Positions 7,664-13,565 of a stretch of DNA of 17,721 bases are shown one piece after another; position 1 is the stretch's first letter; the number at the start of each line of letters is the position of its first letter. The position numbers were made by a program, and so were the translations under genes. The notes under the pieces were generated by a model, which ran no database searches, had not been told where the DNA came from, and worked only from the letters and a program-made list of their open reading frames with translations. Origin of the DNA: RGDT01 sp964630925 (lineage in GTDB: Bacteria; Planctomycetota; Planctomycetia; Gemmatales; Gemmataceae); NCBI GenBank assembly GCA_964630925.1, contig CAZVZK010000190.1, forward strand, positions 1 to 17,721, in the 5' to 3' direction.

Positions 7664-7939
7664 CCCGCCGGGTTCCGCGCGAACGCATTGGCGAACCTGA
7701 TGCCGGCAGACTTCGGCCTGGACATCGCCGCGCCCCTCGTGACGCTGGCCGCTCGGGTCTCCAAGAACCGCAAGACCAAGGCCCAGCCGCTCCCGCCGGA
7801 CGTGGCCGCCGCGCTCCGCGTCTACCTCGCGGCGAGGCCCGCGAACGCCCCGGTCTGGGGTGGGACGTGGACGAGCGGCTGCACGCAGGCGGAGATGCTC
7901 CGCCGCGAACTGGAGGGGCGAATTGGCGCAACCCCTTGA
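7664..7939 (+). pseudogene. Remnant of a tyrosine-type site-specific recombinase (phage integrase family)
   Basis: Frame 2 reads P-A-G-F-R-A-N-A-L-A-N-L-M-P-A-D-F-G-L-D, then an SKNRKTKAQPLPPDVAAALR stretch, VYLAARPANAPVWGGTW and TQAEMLRREL before a stop at 7937-7939. This resembles the first half of an integrase catalytic domain: the GxRxxELxxLxxxxFDLD box with the first catalytic Arg, the beta-hairpin with basic SKxxK..QPLP, and a PVWPGTW..AAEMLRxDLE segment as seen in planctomycete integrases. The N-terminal SAM-like domain and the HxxR...H/W...Y part are absent. No start codon or Shine-Dalgarno fits the region of homology, and the piece begins inside the hairpin region of the LRR gene. 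A broken fragment is therefore most likely. Recognition is by motif only. Confidence 0.6.
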
Positions 7940-8118
7940 AACGGGCGGCACCGACGCTTCCCGGCGCCAGCCCGCTTGGCATGGTTCAAAACCAGCCCGT
8001 TTCGGGCAGCACTGTGAGGCCCGATGCGCCGGGCTATCGGCGGCAGGCCGACCGATCCCGCGGCGGCCTCGGGCGCCCTCGCCGGGGGCACGCCCGGCGG
8101 GCGTGGCCTGATACATGG
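7940..8118. other. Gene-poor spacer between integrase remnant and repeats
   Basis: No supported gene. A small hairpin GCCCG-TTT-CGGGC lies at 7995-8007 without a T-run. Open frames here are GC-rich shadows. Together with the repeats up to 8560, this makes 7940-8636 an almost gene-free stretch of about 700 bases. Confidence 0.5.
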
Positions 8119-8285
8119 ACCCGATGAGGCTGTCGTATCGGGCCGTCTTGTAGGTCGGGTCGAGGCTTTGCGAGGCCCGACGTTTCGCGTCATCGTGCGG
8201 TGTCGCTGCGCTCCCGGAGGGGTGCCGTCGGGCCTCGCAAAGCCTCGACCCGACCTACCTACATGAACCGACAGCCTCATCGGGT
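8119..8285. repeat. Two-level inverted repeat, REPIN/MITE-like
   Basis: Outer arms: 8119-8135 (ACCCGATGAGGCTGTCG) and its exact reverse complement 8269-8285. Inner arms: 33 bases, 8150-8182, starting GTAGGTCGGGTCGAGGCTTT, exactly complementary to 8226-8258. The spacer 8183-8225 is unrelated. Inner arms of the GTCGGGT...GCCCGAC type resemble REP sequences spread through many GC-rich genomes. The doublet in inverted orientation is the usual REPIN layout. No coding capacity is seen. Confidence 0.85.
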
Positions 8286-8376
8286 ACGGGCATGAGGCTG
8301 GGCGTCGTCGGCAGGAGGGGGCATTCGGCCCGCCAGGGCGATTCGTTCCCCGGGCGTGTGGGGGGTGTGAGGGGGT

Positions 8377-8442
8377 CGGGGAAACGAACTTCCTCAAGTC
8401 CTTATGTCCCCTGCCCTTGCATCTGGAAAGTTCGTTTCCCCG
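8377..8442. repeat. Inverted repeat CGGGGAAACGAACT ... AGTTCGTTTCCCCG
   Basis: The 14-base arms 8377-8390 and 8429-8442 are perfect reverse complements around a 38-base loop. The right arm runs directly into the 60-base tandem repeat, which again begins CGGTTCGTTTCC, so the GTTCGTTTCC core occurs three times (from 8430, 8443 and 8503) and once inverted. Confidence 0.8.
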
Positions 8443-8560
8443 GTTCGTTTCCTTCACTGATGGGCGTCCATGCGCCTCCATCCAGGGTGTCCGCACTCCG
8501 CGGTTCGTTTCCTTCACTGATGGGCGTCCATACGCACCCACCCAGGGCGTCTGGGCGCAT
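8441..8560. repeat. 60-bp tandem direct repeat, two copies
   Basis: Copies 8441-8500 and 8501-8560. The first 31 bases, starting CGGTTCGTTTCCTTCACTGA, are identical; the second halves share CCAGGG and then diverge. There are only two copies, with no spacer-repeat pattern, so this is not a CRISPR. Confidence 0.85.
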
Positions 8561-8636
8561 CTCCTGCGCGGGCGTTCACAGCCGAGGCCGTTACCCCATC
8601 TTGAACCGTGCCGCCCGCTTCATTCAGAATCGAAAG

Positions 8637-8707
8637 CTACCCGGCCTGGATTCGAACCAGGACAAAGAGAGCCAAAATCTCTTGTGCTACCGTTACACTA
8701 CCGGGTA
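8637..8707 (-). tRNA. tRNA-Gln(UUG)
   Basis: On the minus strand a complete cloverleaf: acceptor TACCCGG/CCGGGTA, D-arm GTGT..GCAC, anticodon stem AGAGA/TCTCT with seven-base loop TTTTGGC (anticodon TTG), T-arm CCTGG-TTCGAAT-CCAGG, discriminator G. The CCA end is not encoded. Its first ten bases overlap the end of rex on the same strand, so it may be made from the rex transcript or from a promoter within rex. Confidence 0.95.
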
Positions 8708-9393
8708 GTGGCCGTGGGCTTCTCGGACGCGGAGAGCTGGACGAGGAACGCCAACTGTTCCAGTTGGACCGTGAGGTCCACGTTCACGACGCTCACCCCC
8801 GCCGGGGCGTGGATGACGCCCGGCGCGAAGTTGAGGATGCCCTTCACCCCCGCCGCGATCAGCGCGTCGGCGGTGGGCTGGGCGGCGGACGAGGGCACCG
8901 TGAGGATGCCCAGCTCCGCCCCGGTGCGCGCCACCCCCTCGGCGATGTGGGAGGTGGGCAGGACTTCCAACCCGTCCACCTGCTTGCCGACCTTGGTCGG
9001 GTCGGCGTCGAACAGGGCGACGATGCGGAAGCCGCGCTCGGGGAACCCATGATATCTTAGCAAGGCGCGGGCGAGGTTGCCAACCCCCACGAGGGCGGCG
9101 GGCCATTCGCGGTCCAGGCCGAGGCGGGCGCGGATGGCGCGGATGAGGTCGGCGACGGCGAAGCCGATGCCCGGCTGGCCGGGGCAGTTGAGGGGCGCGA
9201 GGTCCTTGCGGACCTGGGTGTCGGGGATGCCCAGCGCCTCGCCGAGTGCGGCGCTGGAGACGCGCGTCTGCCCGTCGGCCAGGAGCGCCTCCAGCCGGCG
9301 CAGATACAGGCTGAGCCGGCCGACGCTGGCGCGCGACAGGTGGGGGGCGTCGGCCGCGGCCGGCCGTCTGCGGGGGGCGTCGTGCCGTCCCAT
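8698..9393 (-). CDS. rex: Redox-sensing transcriptional repressor Rex
   Basis: Rex senses the NADH/NAD+ ratio and represses fermentative and respiratory genes when NAD+ is high. The 231 residues show the two Rex domains. A winged-helix part (about 20-80) carries LSLYLRRLEALLADGQTRVS, then the recognition helix IPDTQVRKDLAPL and the GIGFAVADL wing. A Rossmann domain follows with GVGNLARAL (103-111), FDADPTKVG, and GVKGILNFAPG near the C-terminus, then VNVDLTVQLEQLAFLVQ. Rex proteins are usually 205-230 residues; the extra is an Arg-rich N-terminus (MGRHDAPRRRP). The ATG at 9393-9391 has a GAGGAGG Shine-Dalgarno a few bases upstream. The stop codon TAG (8700-8698) lies inside the downstream tRNA-Gln gene. 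It is divergent from parB with a 152-base spacer. No Rex operator (TTGTGAnnnnnnTCACAA) was seen in that spacer. Confidence 0.93.
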   Translation of the reverse strand: MGRHDAPRRRPAAADAPHLSRASVGRLSLYLRRLEALLADGQTRVSSAALGEALGIPDTQVRKDLAPLNCPGQPGIGFAVADLIRAIRARLGLDREWPAALVGVGNLARALLRYHGFPERGFRIVALFDADPTKVGKQVDGLEVLPTSHIAEGVARTGAELGILTVPSSAAQPTADALIAAGVKGILNFAPGVIHAPAGVSVVNVDLTVQLEQLAFLVQLSASEKPTATTR

Positions 9394-9468
9394 GCGTCCT
9401 CCTCGGGTGGGCGCTACAGTCTAGCGCGGGACGGGCGGCCACGTCAACCTCCGTCCCGGCGAGACGCC

Positions 9469-9498
9469 TTGTTCCACATGGAACATCGCGGGTATGAT
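9469..9498 (+). promoter_or_regulatory. Candidate parB promoter
   Basis: TTGTTC (9469-9474), 18-base spacer, TATGAT (9493-9498), some 48 bases before the parB ATG. The -10 is close to consensus. The -35 and spacer are covered by the parS-like palindrome. Confidence 0.5.
9470..9485. promoter_or_regulatory. parS-like 16-mer upstream of parB
   Basis: TGTTCCACATGGAACA. The widely conserved chromosomal parS is TGTTTCACGTGAAACA, with TGTTCCACGTGGAACA also common. This site differs from the latter at one central position (CACGTG is CACATG), and the TGTTCC/GGAACA arms are perfectly symmetrical. Its place next to parB, where parS sites cluster, supports a ParB-binding site. It overlaps the promoter, so ParB could repress its own gene. 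Confidence 0.6.
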
Positions 9499-9545
9499 GC
9501 CGCCCGGCCCGCCGGACGCGGGCCCTGGGTGAGGAGGACCCTCGC

Positions 9546-10415
9546 ATGAGCACGGAAAAGAACACGCGCCTCGGCCGCGGGCTGGAGGCTCTGATGGGCG
9601 CCGAGGCGCCCGTGGCAGCGGCCCCGGCTCGGCTGCCGGTGGCCTCCATCGAGGCGAACCCCTTCCAGCCGCGCAAGACGTTCGACGACGACGAGATCAC
9701 CTCCCTGAGCGAGTCGATCCGAAGCCATGGCGTGTTGCAGCCGCTCGTGGTGCGGGCGTCGGCGACCGGATACCAGCTCATCGCCGGGGAGCGTCGTCTG
9801 CGGGCGGCGATGGAGGCGGGGCTGGAGAACGTCCCCGTCACCGTCGTGGACTTCAACGACCAGCAGAGCTACGAGGCCGCCCTGGTCGAGAACATCCAGC
9901 GAGCCGACCTCAACCCCATCGACAAGGCGCACGGCTTCAAGGACTACCTCGCCCGCTTCTCGATGACGCACGACGAGCTGGCGGCCCGTCTCGGCCTCGG
10001 GCGGACGACGATCACCAACCTCGTCTCGCTGCTCGACCTGCCGGAGGACGTGCAGGAGCTGGTCCGCATCGGCCAGCTCAGCACGGGCCACGCCAAGGTC
10101 ATCAAGGGCCTGGACGACCCGGCGAAGCAGTCGGCCCTGGCGCGCGAGATCATCGCCCGCGGCCTGTCGGTCAACGCCACCTCCGCCATGCTGGCTGCCC
10201 CGCCGGCGGAGGGCGAGGAGGAGGCGGCCCCGGAGAAGCCGTCGAAGCCGACGGCCACCAAGACCCGGCACGTGATGTCGATTGAGGACGACCTGAAGCG
10301 GCGGATGGGGCTGAAGGTCGAGATCAAGGTGAAGGCGAAGGACCGGGGGCAGGTGGTCCTGAGTTTCGAGTCGAACGACGACTTCGAACGCATCGTCGAG
10401 GCGCTGAAGAAGTGA
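9546..10415 (+). CDS. parB: Chromosome-partitioning protein ParB
   Basis: CTP-dependent DNA clamp that loads at parS and works with ParA in origin segregation. 289 residues, the usual length. In order: ParA-contact motif RLGRGLEALMG (8-18); ParB/Srx nuclease-like CTP-binding domain with NPFQPRKTF (38-46), SIRSHGVLQPLVVR, box AGERRLRAA (80-88) and ENIQRADLNPID (115-126); helix-turn-helix MTHDELAARLGLGRTTITNLVSLL (140-163) that reads parS; an Ala/Glu/Pro-rich linker (217-240); and a C-terminal dimerisation domain with DLKRRMGLKVEIKVKAK. The ATG at 9546 follows GAGGAGG. No parA is present; the position upstream, usual for parA, is taken by divergent rex. It is followed by tRNA-Pro. It lies close to a parS-like 16-mer, which may mean proximity to the replication origin, though no dnaA/gidB genes are in view. 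Confidence 0.96.
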   Translation: MSTEKNTRLGRGLEALMGAEAPVAAAPARLPVASIEANPFQPRKTFDDDEITSLSESIRSHGVLQPLVVRASATGYQLIAGERRLRAAMEAGLENVPVTVVDFNDQQSYEAALVENIQRADLNPIDKAHGFKDYLARFSMTHDELAARLGLGRTTITNLVSLLDLPEDVQELVRIGQLSTGHAKVIKGLDDPAKQSALAREIIARGLSVNATSAMLAAPPAEGEEEAAPEKPSKPTATKTRHVMSIEDDLKRRMGLKVEIKVKAKDRGQVVLSFESNDDFERIVEALKK

Positions 10416-10433
10416 ACCCCGACGGTTAGGGCG

Positions 10434-10462
10434 TTGTCCGGAAGGGGGGCGTCGGGTAGGAT
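10434..10462 (+). promoter_or_regulatory. Promoter of tRNA-Pro
   Basis: TTGTCC (10434-10439), 17-base spacer, TAGGAT (10457-10462), ending 11 bases before the mature 5' end of tRNA-Pro. Spacing to the tRNA is ideal for a short leader. Confidence 0.6.
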
Positions 10463-10473
10463 GCCCTCTGAGA

Positions 10474-10549
10474 CGGGGCGTAGCGTAGCATGGCCCAACG
10501 CGTCTGGTTTGGGACCAGAAGGTCGCCGGTTCGAATCCGGCCGCCCCGA
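10474..10549 (+). tRNA. tRNA-Pro(UGG)
   Basis: Acceptor CGGGGCG/CGCCCCG, D-stem GCGT/ACGC, anticodon stem TCTGG/CCAGA with loop TTTGGGA (anticodon TGG), T-arm GCCGG-TTCGAAT-CCGGC, discriminator A at 10549. CCA is not encoded. A dedicated promoter lies just upstream. Confidence 0.96.
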
Positions 10550-10564
10550 CTGTGAAGGAAGAAC

Positions 10565-10688
10565 GCGAGCGGCGGGGGGGGGGGGGGGGGGGGGGGGNNN
10601 NNNNNNNCGTCCTCCGCGCGGGGGCCGGGGGGGGCGCCGGGGGGGGGGGGGGCGCCCGCCGCCCCCCCCCCCCCCCCCCGCCGCTCGC
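10565..10688. repeat. G-tract / C-tract palindrome with assembly gap
   Basis: GCGAGCGGC plus a run of 24 G (10574-10597) on the left is matched by 18 C (10662-10679) plus GCCGCTCGC on the right: a perfect 27-base inverted repeat (10565-10591 with 10662-10688). Inside are 10 N (10598-10607), GGGGGCGCC-type runs and a further G13 tract. The composition will form hairpins or G-quadruplexes and defeats sequencing, so the exact bases are unreliable. Sitting 15 bases after tRNA-Pro, it could end that transcript. Open frames across it are meaningless. Confidence 0.7.
10598..10607. other. Assembly gap of 10 N
   Basis: A short placeholder at the end of a G24 run; it joins two contigs or reads through a homopolymer. 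True length unknown. Confidence 0.95.
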
Positions 10689-10774
10689 CTCGCGCTCAAG
10701 TGACATTGGCCGAAAAAATCCCACCAGGCCCACCATCCTTCGGGTAGCATGGAGTCGCCCGGAGGAGACGGCCC

Positions 10775-11377
10775 GTGGCCAGCACCTTCGTCTGCCCCTT
10801 CTGCAAGCTGCCGGTCGTTGACGACCCAGGCATGGACTACTGCGACAAGTGCGGGAAGGATCTCCCCAAGCCGGACCTGGAGCGGATCGAGATGCCGCGC
10901 TTTGATGACGCGCCTTCTCGCACCGCCCCCGCCCCCATCCGCGCCCCTGACCTGCCGCTGCCGGAGGCGCCGCTGCTCGTGACCCCGCACGTCTGCCACG
11001 CCTGCGGCGGGGAGATCTCCGAGGCGTTCGGACATCGCAAGCTCGACATCCCGCACCAGGGCCACGTCGCCTCGATCTACGCGCTGCTGTTCCGCGCCCC
11101 TTGCTGCGGCCGACTGGTCGAGCTTCCGCTCTCCCGCGCCGGGGAAGAGGTGCCCTGCCCCGCCTGTTCCACCCGCTTCCACGCCCCCCGCGACGGCATC
11201 CTTCACGAGCGTGAGTCGGACGCCGACCCGGACTACATGCGGTTCGTGTGCCCGGCGTGCAAATACCCGCTTCAGTGCAGCACGCGGGTCAACGGCGCGC
11301 CGGCCGCGGGGCTGCGCGTCGCCTGCCTCACCTGCCGGTGCGTGATCGAGATCCCACACGCGGGGCACCGGGTCTAG
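10775..11377 (+). CDS. Protein with three zinc-ribbon-like modules, unknown function
   Basis: 200 residues from a GTG start (10775) with GGAGGAG at 10761-10767. The Cys pairs fall in three modules: C7/C10 with C23/C26 (CPFC...CDKC, a rubredoxin-knuckle ribbon); C74/C77 (CHAC) with C110-C111 and C128/C131 (CPAC); and C159/C162 (CPAC) with C184/C187 and C189. A Pro-rich linker (43-70) separates the first module from the rest. No signal peptide or membrane segment is seen. Such proteins usually bind zinc and act in protein or nucleic-acid contacts, but no family function is recognised. It stands tail to tail with the oxidoreductase gene, four bases apart. An ATG at 10749 is out of frame. Confidence is high that it is a gene, low about any role. 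Confidence 0.82.
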   Translation: MASTFVCPFCKLPVVDDPGMDYCDKCGKDLPKPDLERIEMPRFDDAPSRTAPAPIRAPDLPLPEAPLLVTPHVCHACGGEISEAFGHRKLDIPHQGHVASIYALLFRAPCCGRLVELPLSRAGEEVPCPACSTRFHAPRDGILHERESDADPDYMRFVCPACKYPLQCSTRVNGAPAAGLRVACLTCRCVIEIPHAGHRV

Positions 11378-11381
11378 CCGG

Positions 11382-12548
11382 TCACATCCCGCGCAGCGCC
11401 TTGTTCGCCAGGTGCGCCGCCGCCGCCGCGCTCACCCCGGCGGAGACCGGGGCCGACGGCTCCTTGCCGTCGCGCAGCGCCGCCAGCCAGTTCTCCAGAT
11501 GAAGCCGCTCGCCGTCGGGCTTGTCGTAGAAGTCGCGGCCCTTCGGCCCGGTGCCGAGGACCAGCTCCTTCGCCTCCGCCCGCTTGCCCTCGGGCTGGAC
11601 CTCATAGCGGCCACGGTCGCAGTAGAGGGTGGCGTCGGTGCCCATGAACTCGATCATGGCGCCAGCCCGGGCGTTGCTGAACGTGCCCTCGAAATGCACC
11701 TGCAATCCGCCCTTGTAGGTGAGCAGCGTCTGCACCGTATCCGGCGTCTCCCACACATCCTTGTACGCGAAGTGGGTGCCGACGCTGACCGCCTTCTCCG
11801 GCGTGTCCAGGCCGAGGAACCAGTGGGCCACGTCCCCCCAGTGGACCATCAGGTCGGTGAACAGCCCGCCGCCGAAGTCCCAGAACCACCGCCACTGCCG
11901 CATGCGGTAGGGGTCGAACTCCTGCTTGCGGGCGCTGCCGAGGAAGGCGGCCCAATCAACGCTCCTGGGGTCGACCTTCTCCTTGAAGCGCCCGCCCCGG
12001 TCGGCGTTGCGGTTCCAGCTCATCCGCACCTTCAGGACCTTGCCGATCTTCCCGCCGTCGATGATCTTCTTCGCCTCGATCAGGTGCGTCATCGAGCGCT
12101 GCTGCGTGCCCACCTGCACCGCGAGCCTCTTGCCCTTCATCGCCTTGAGGATGACCTCGCCCTCCTCGATGGAGTGCGTCAGCGGCTTCTCGACGTAGAC
12201 GTGCTTGCCCGCCTCGATGGCCGCGACGGCCATCGCGACGTGCCAGTGGTCGGGGCTGCCGATCAGGACGGCGTCGATGTCCTTCCGCTTCAACAGGTCG
12301 TTAAAGTTCTTCGAGGTGTGGGCCTTCGGGTCGGCGATCTTCTTGCCCTCCGCAAGGGCGTGGTCCCACACGTCGCAGACGCCGGCGAGGCGCACGTTCT
12401 TGATGCCGGCGAGCGACTTCATCAGGCCCCGGCAGCGTCCGCCGGTGCCGATGCAGGCGATGTTCACCGCCTCCATCGCGCTGAAGGCTGGCGTGGCGCT
12501 GGCGGCAGCGGCCGCGGTGGCCAGGAGGAAGGTGCGTCGGTTCGACAT
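11382..12548 (-). CDS. Gfo/Idh/MocA family oxidoreductase with Tat signal
   Basis: NAD(P)-dependent sugar or inositol-type dehydrogenase, 388 residues. It begins MSNRRTFLLATAAAAASATPAFSA, a twin-arginine signal with A-x-A-like cleavage, so it is exported or anchored outside the cytoplasm, as is usual for this family in planctomycetes. The Rossmann motif IGTGGRCRG (33-41) follows, then GVCDVW, GSPDHWHVAMAVAAIEAGKH and the catalytic VYVEKPLTHS with EKP at 120-122. The C-terminal domain has WRWFWDFGGGLFTDLMVHWGDVAHW with the active-site His region. The start was chosen at the twin-arginine ATG (GAGGA upstream, about 12556-12560) rather than within the long read-through frame. It follows the UbiA gene by 44 bases on the same strand, possibly co-transcribed. 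The substrate is unknown. Confidence 0.93.
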   Translation of the reverse strand: MSNRRTFLLATAAAAASATPAFSAMEAVNIACIGTGGRCRGLMKSLAGIKNVRLAGVCDVWDHALAEGKKIADPKAHTSKNFNDLLKRKDIDAVLIGSPDHWHVAMAVAAIEAGKHVYVEKPLTHSIEEGEVILKAMKGKRLAVQVGTQQRSMTHLIEAKKIIDGGKIGKVLKVRMSWNRNADRGGRFKEKVDPRSVDWAAFLGSARKQEFDPYRMRQWRWFWDFGGGLFTDLMVHWGDVAHWFLGLDTPEKAVSVGTHFAYKDVWETPDTVQTLLTYKGGLQVHFEGTFSNARAGAMIEFMGTDATLYCDRGRYEVQPEGKRAEAKELVLGTGPKGRDFYDKPDGERLHLENWLAALRDGKEPSAPVSAGVSAAAAAHLANKALRGM

Positions 12549-12592
12549 GGGTGCATCCTCGGAAGAGATGTCCCGATTGTAGCCCGCCCGTG

Positions 12593-13474
12593 TCAGACGC
12601 CCACCGCCAACTGCACGAGCACCAGGCCGAAAAGGCCCACCGAGATGACGGCGTTCACCTGGAAGAAGGCCTGATTCACCCGCGTCAGGTCGTCGGGCCG
12701 CACGAGCAGATGCTCGTAGACGAGCAGGATGCCGACGACCCCCACGCCGACGAGGTACACGGACCGCAGCTCCCCCGGCGACGCGAAGAACAGCGCGACG
12801 AGGAAGCCCATCATCAGCAGGTGACAGACCTGGGCGACGCGGAGAGCGCCAGGGACGCCCAGGGCCGCCGGGACGCTGTGCAGCTTCGCCTTGCGGTCGA
12901 AGTCGGCGTCCTGGCAGGCGTAGAGGATGTCGAACCCCGCGACCCAGAACAGGACGGCGCCGCCGAGCAGCGCCGGCTGGAGCAGCGACTCCACCCCGCG
13001 GATGGCGATCCACGCGGCCACCGGCGCGAGGAAGAGCGACGCCCCGAGCCAGAAGTGGGCCAGGGCGGTGAAGCGCTTCGTCAGCGAGTAGGCGCAGATG
13101 AAAGCCAGCACGGGGCCGGAGAGGATGAGCGGCCAGCCGTTCGCCCTCGGGAACAGGAAGGCGGTGAGAACGACGAAGAGGGCCGCGTTGATGGCGGCGA
13201 AGGCCACCACCGCAGGAACGGAGAGAAGGCCGGCGGGGATGTGGCGTCCGGCGGTGCGCGGGTTGTCCTTGTCGATGTCGCGGTCGGCGACGCGGTTGAA
13301 CGCCATCGCGACGTTGCGGGCCGTCGCCATGCACAGGACGATGCCGATCAGCTCGCCCCAGCGGAAGCCGCCCTTGTGCCAGGCCAGGGCGGCGCTGGTC
13401 AGGGCGAACGGCAGGGCGAAGAGGGTGTGGCTGAAGCGGACCAGTTCGAGGAAGGAGCCGATGAGCTTGAGCAT
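12593..13474 (-). CDS. ubiA: UbiA-family prenyltransferase, likely MqnP-type (menaquinone, futalosine route)
   Basis: Polytopic membrane enzyme that attaches a polyprenyl chain to an aromatic acid. 293 residues with about eight or nine hydrophobic helices. First Asp-rich motif: N60-R-V-A-D64-R-D-I-D68 (NxxxDxxxD), followed by NPRTAGRHIPAG. Second: D182-I-L-Y185-A-C-Q-D189-A-D-F-D193 (DxxYxxxDxxxD). The N-terminus FLELVRFSHTLFALPFAL matches the subgroup often annotated as 4-hydroxybenzoate polyprenyltransferase in organisms that make menaquinone by the futalosine pathway, where it is MqnP; that assignment is inference. The start ATG (13474) has no clear Shine-Dalgarno and lies 11 bases from the edge of an inverted repeat. 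A quinone role would fit with Rex nearby but is not proof. Confidence 0.9.
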   Translation of the reverse strand: MLKLIGSFLELVRFSHTLFALPFALTSAALAWHKGGFRWGELIGIVLCMATARNVAMAFNRVADRDIDKDNPRTAGRHIPAGLLSVPAVVAFAAINAALFVVLTAFLFPRANGWPLILSGPVLAFICAYSLTKRFTALAHFWLGASLFLAPVAAWIAIRGVESLLQPALLGGAVLFWVAGFDILYACQDADFDRKAKLHSVPAALGVPGALRVAQVCHLLMMGFLVALFFASPGELRSVYLVGVGVVGILLVYEHLLVRPDDLTRVNQAFFQVNAVISVGLFGLVLVQLAVGV

Positions 13475-13485
13475 GGGAGGCTGTT

Positions 13486-13550
13486 CCGTAGAGCACGCTT
13501 CCAGCGTGCCTTCTTCGATTCACCGAGCACGCTGGAAGCGTGCTCTACGG
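13486..13550. repeat. 24-bp inverted repeat of GCACGCTTCCAGCGTGC type
   Basis: The left arm 13486-13509 starts CCGTAGAGCACGCTTCCAGC; the right arm 13527-13550 is its exact reverse complement. Each arm is itself a small hairpin (GCACGC-TTCCA-GCGTGC), so it is a REP doublet. After one bulged base, GTT/AAC extends the outer stem. It fills most of the spacer between the HhH gene stop and the UbiA start on the minus strand. Confidence 0.88.
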
Positions 13551-13565
13551 CAACCTACCAACCGC

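Noticed and set aside
7995..8007. GCCCG-TTT-CGGGC hairpin as a terminator
   Set aside because: No gene ends nearby apart from the integrase remnant, and there is no T-run.
8441..8560. 31-base identical repeats as a mini-CRISPR
   Set aside because: Only two copies, contiguous 60-base units, no cas genes, and the second halves are related to each other rather than unique spacers.
8292..9060. Plus-strand frames across the tandem repeat, tRNA-Gln and rex
   Set aside because: They read through a tRNA and the antisense of rex; no homology visible.
9421..9545. A Rex operator in the rex-parB spacer
   Set aside because: The only palindrome, TGTTCCACATGGAACA, fits parS and not the TTGTGAnnnnnnTCACAA Rex consensus.
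9444..11368. Long minus-strand frames opposite parB, tRNA-Pro and the zinc-ribbon gene
   Set aside because: Low-complexity, Arg/Pro/Gly-rich shadows caused by high GC; they cross N and poly-G and contain the tRNA.
11382..13523. A 713-residue minus-strand open frame as an oxidoreductase fusion
   Set aside because: Its N-terminal half is an out-of-frame shadow of UbiA. The oxidoreductase has its own twin-arginine start and Shine-Dalgarno at 12548.
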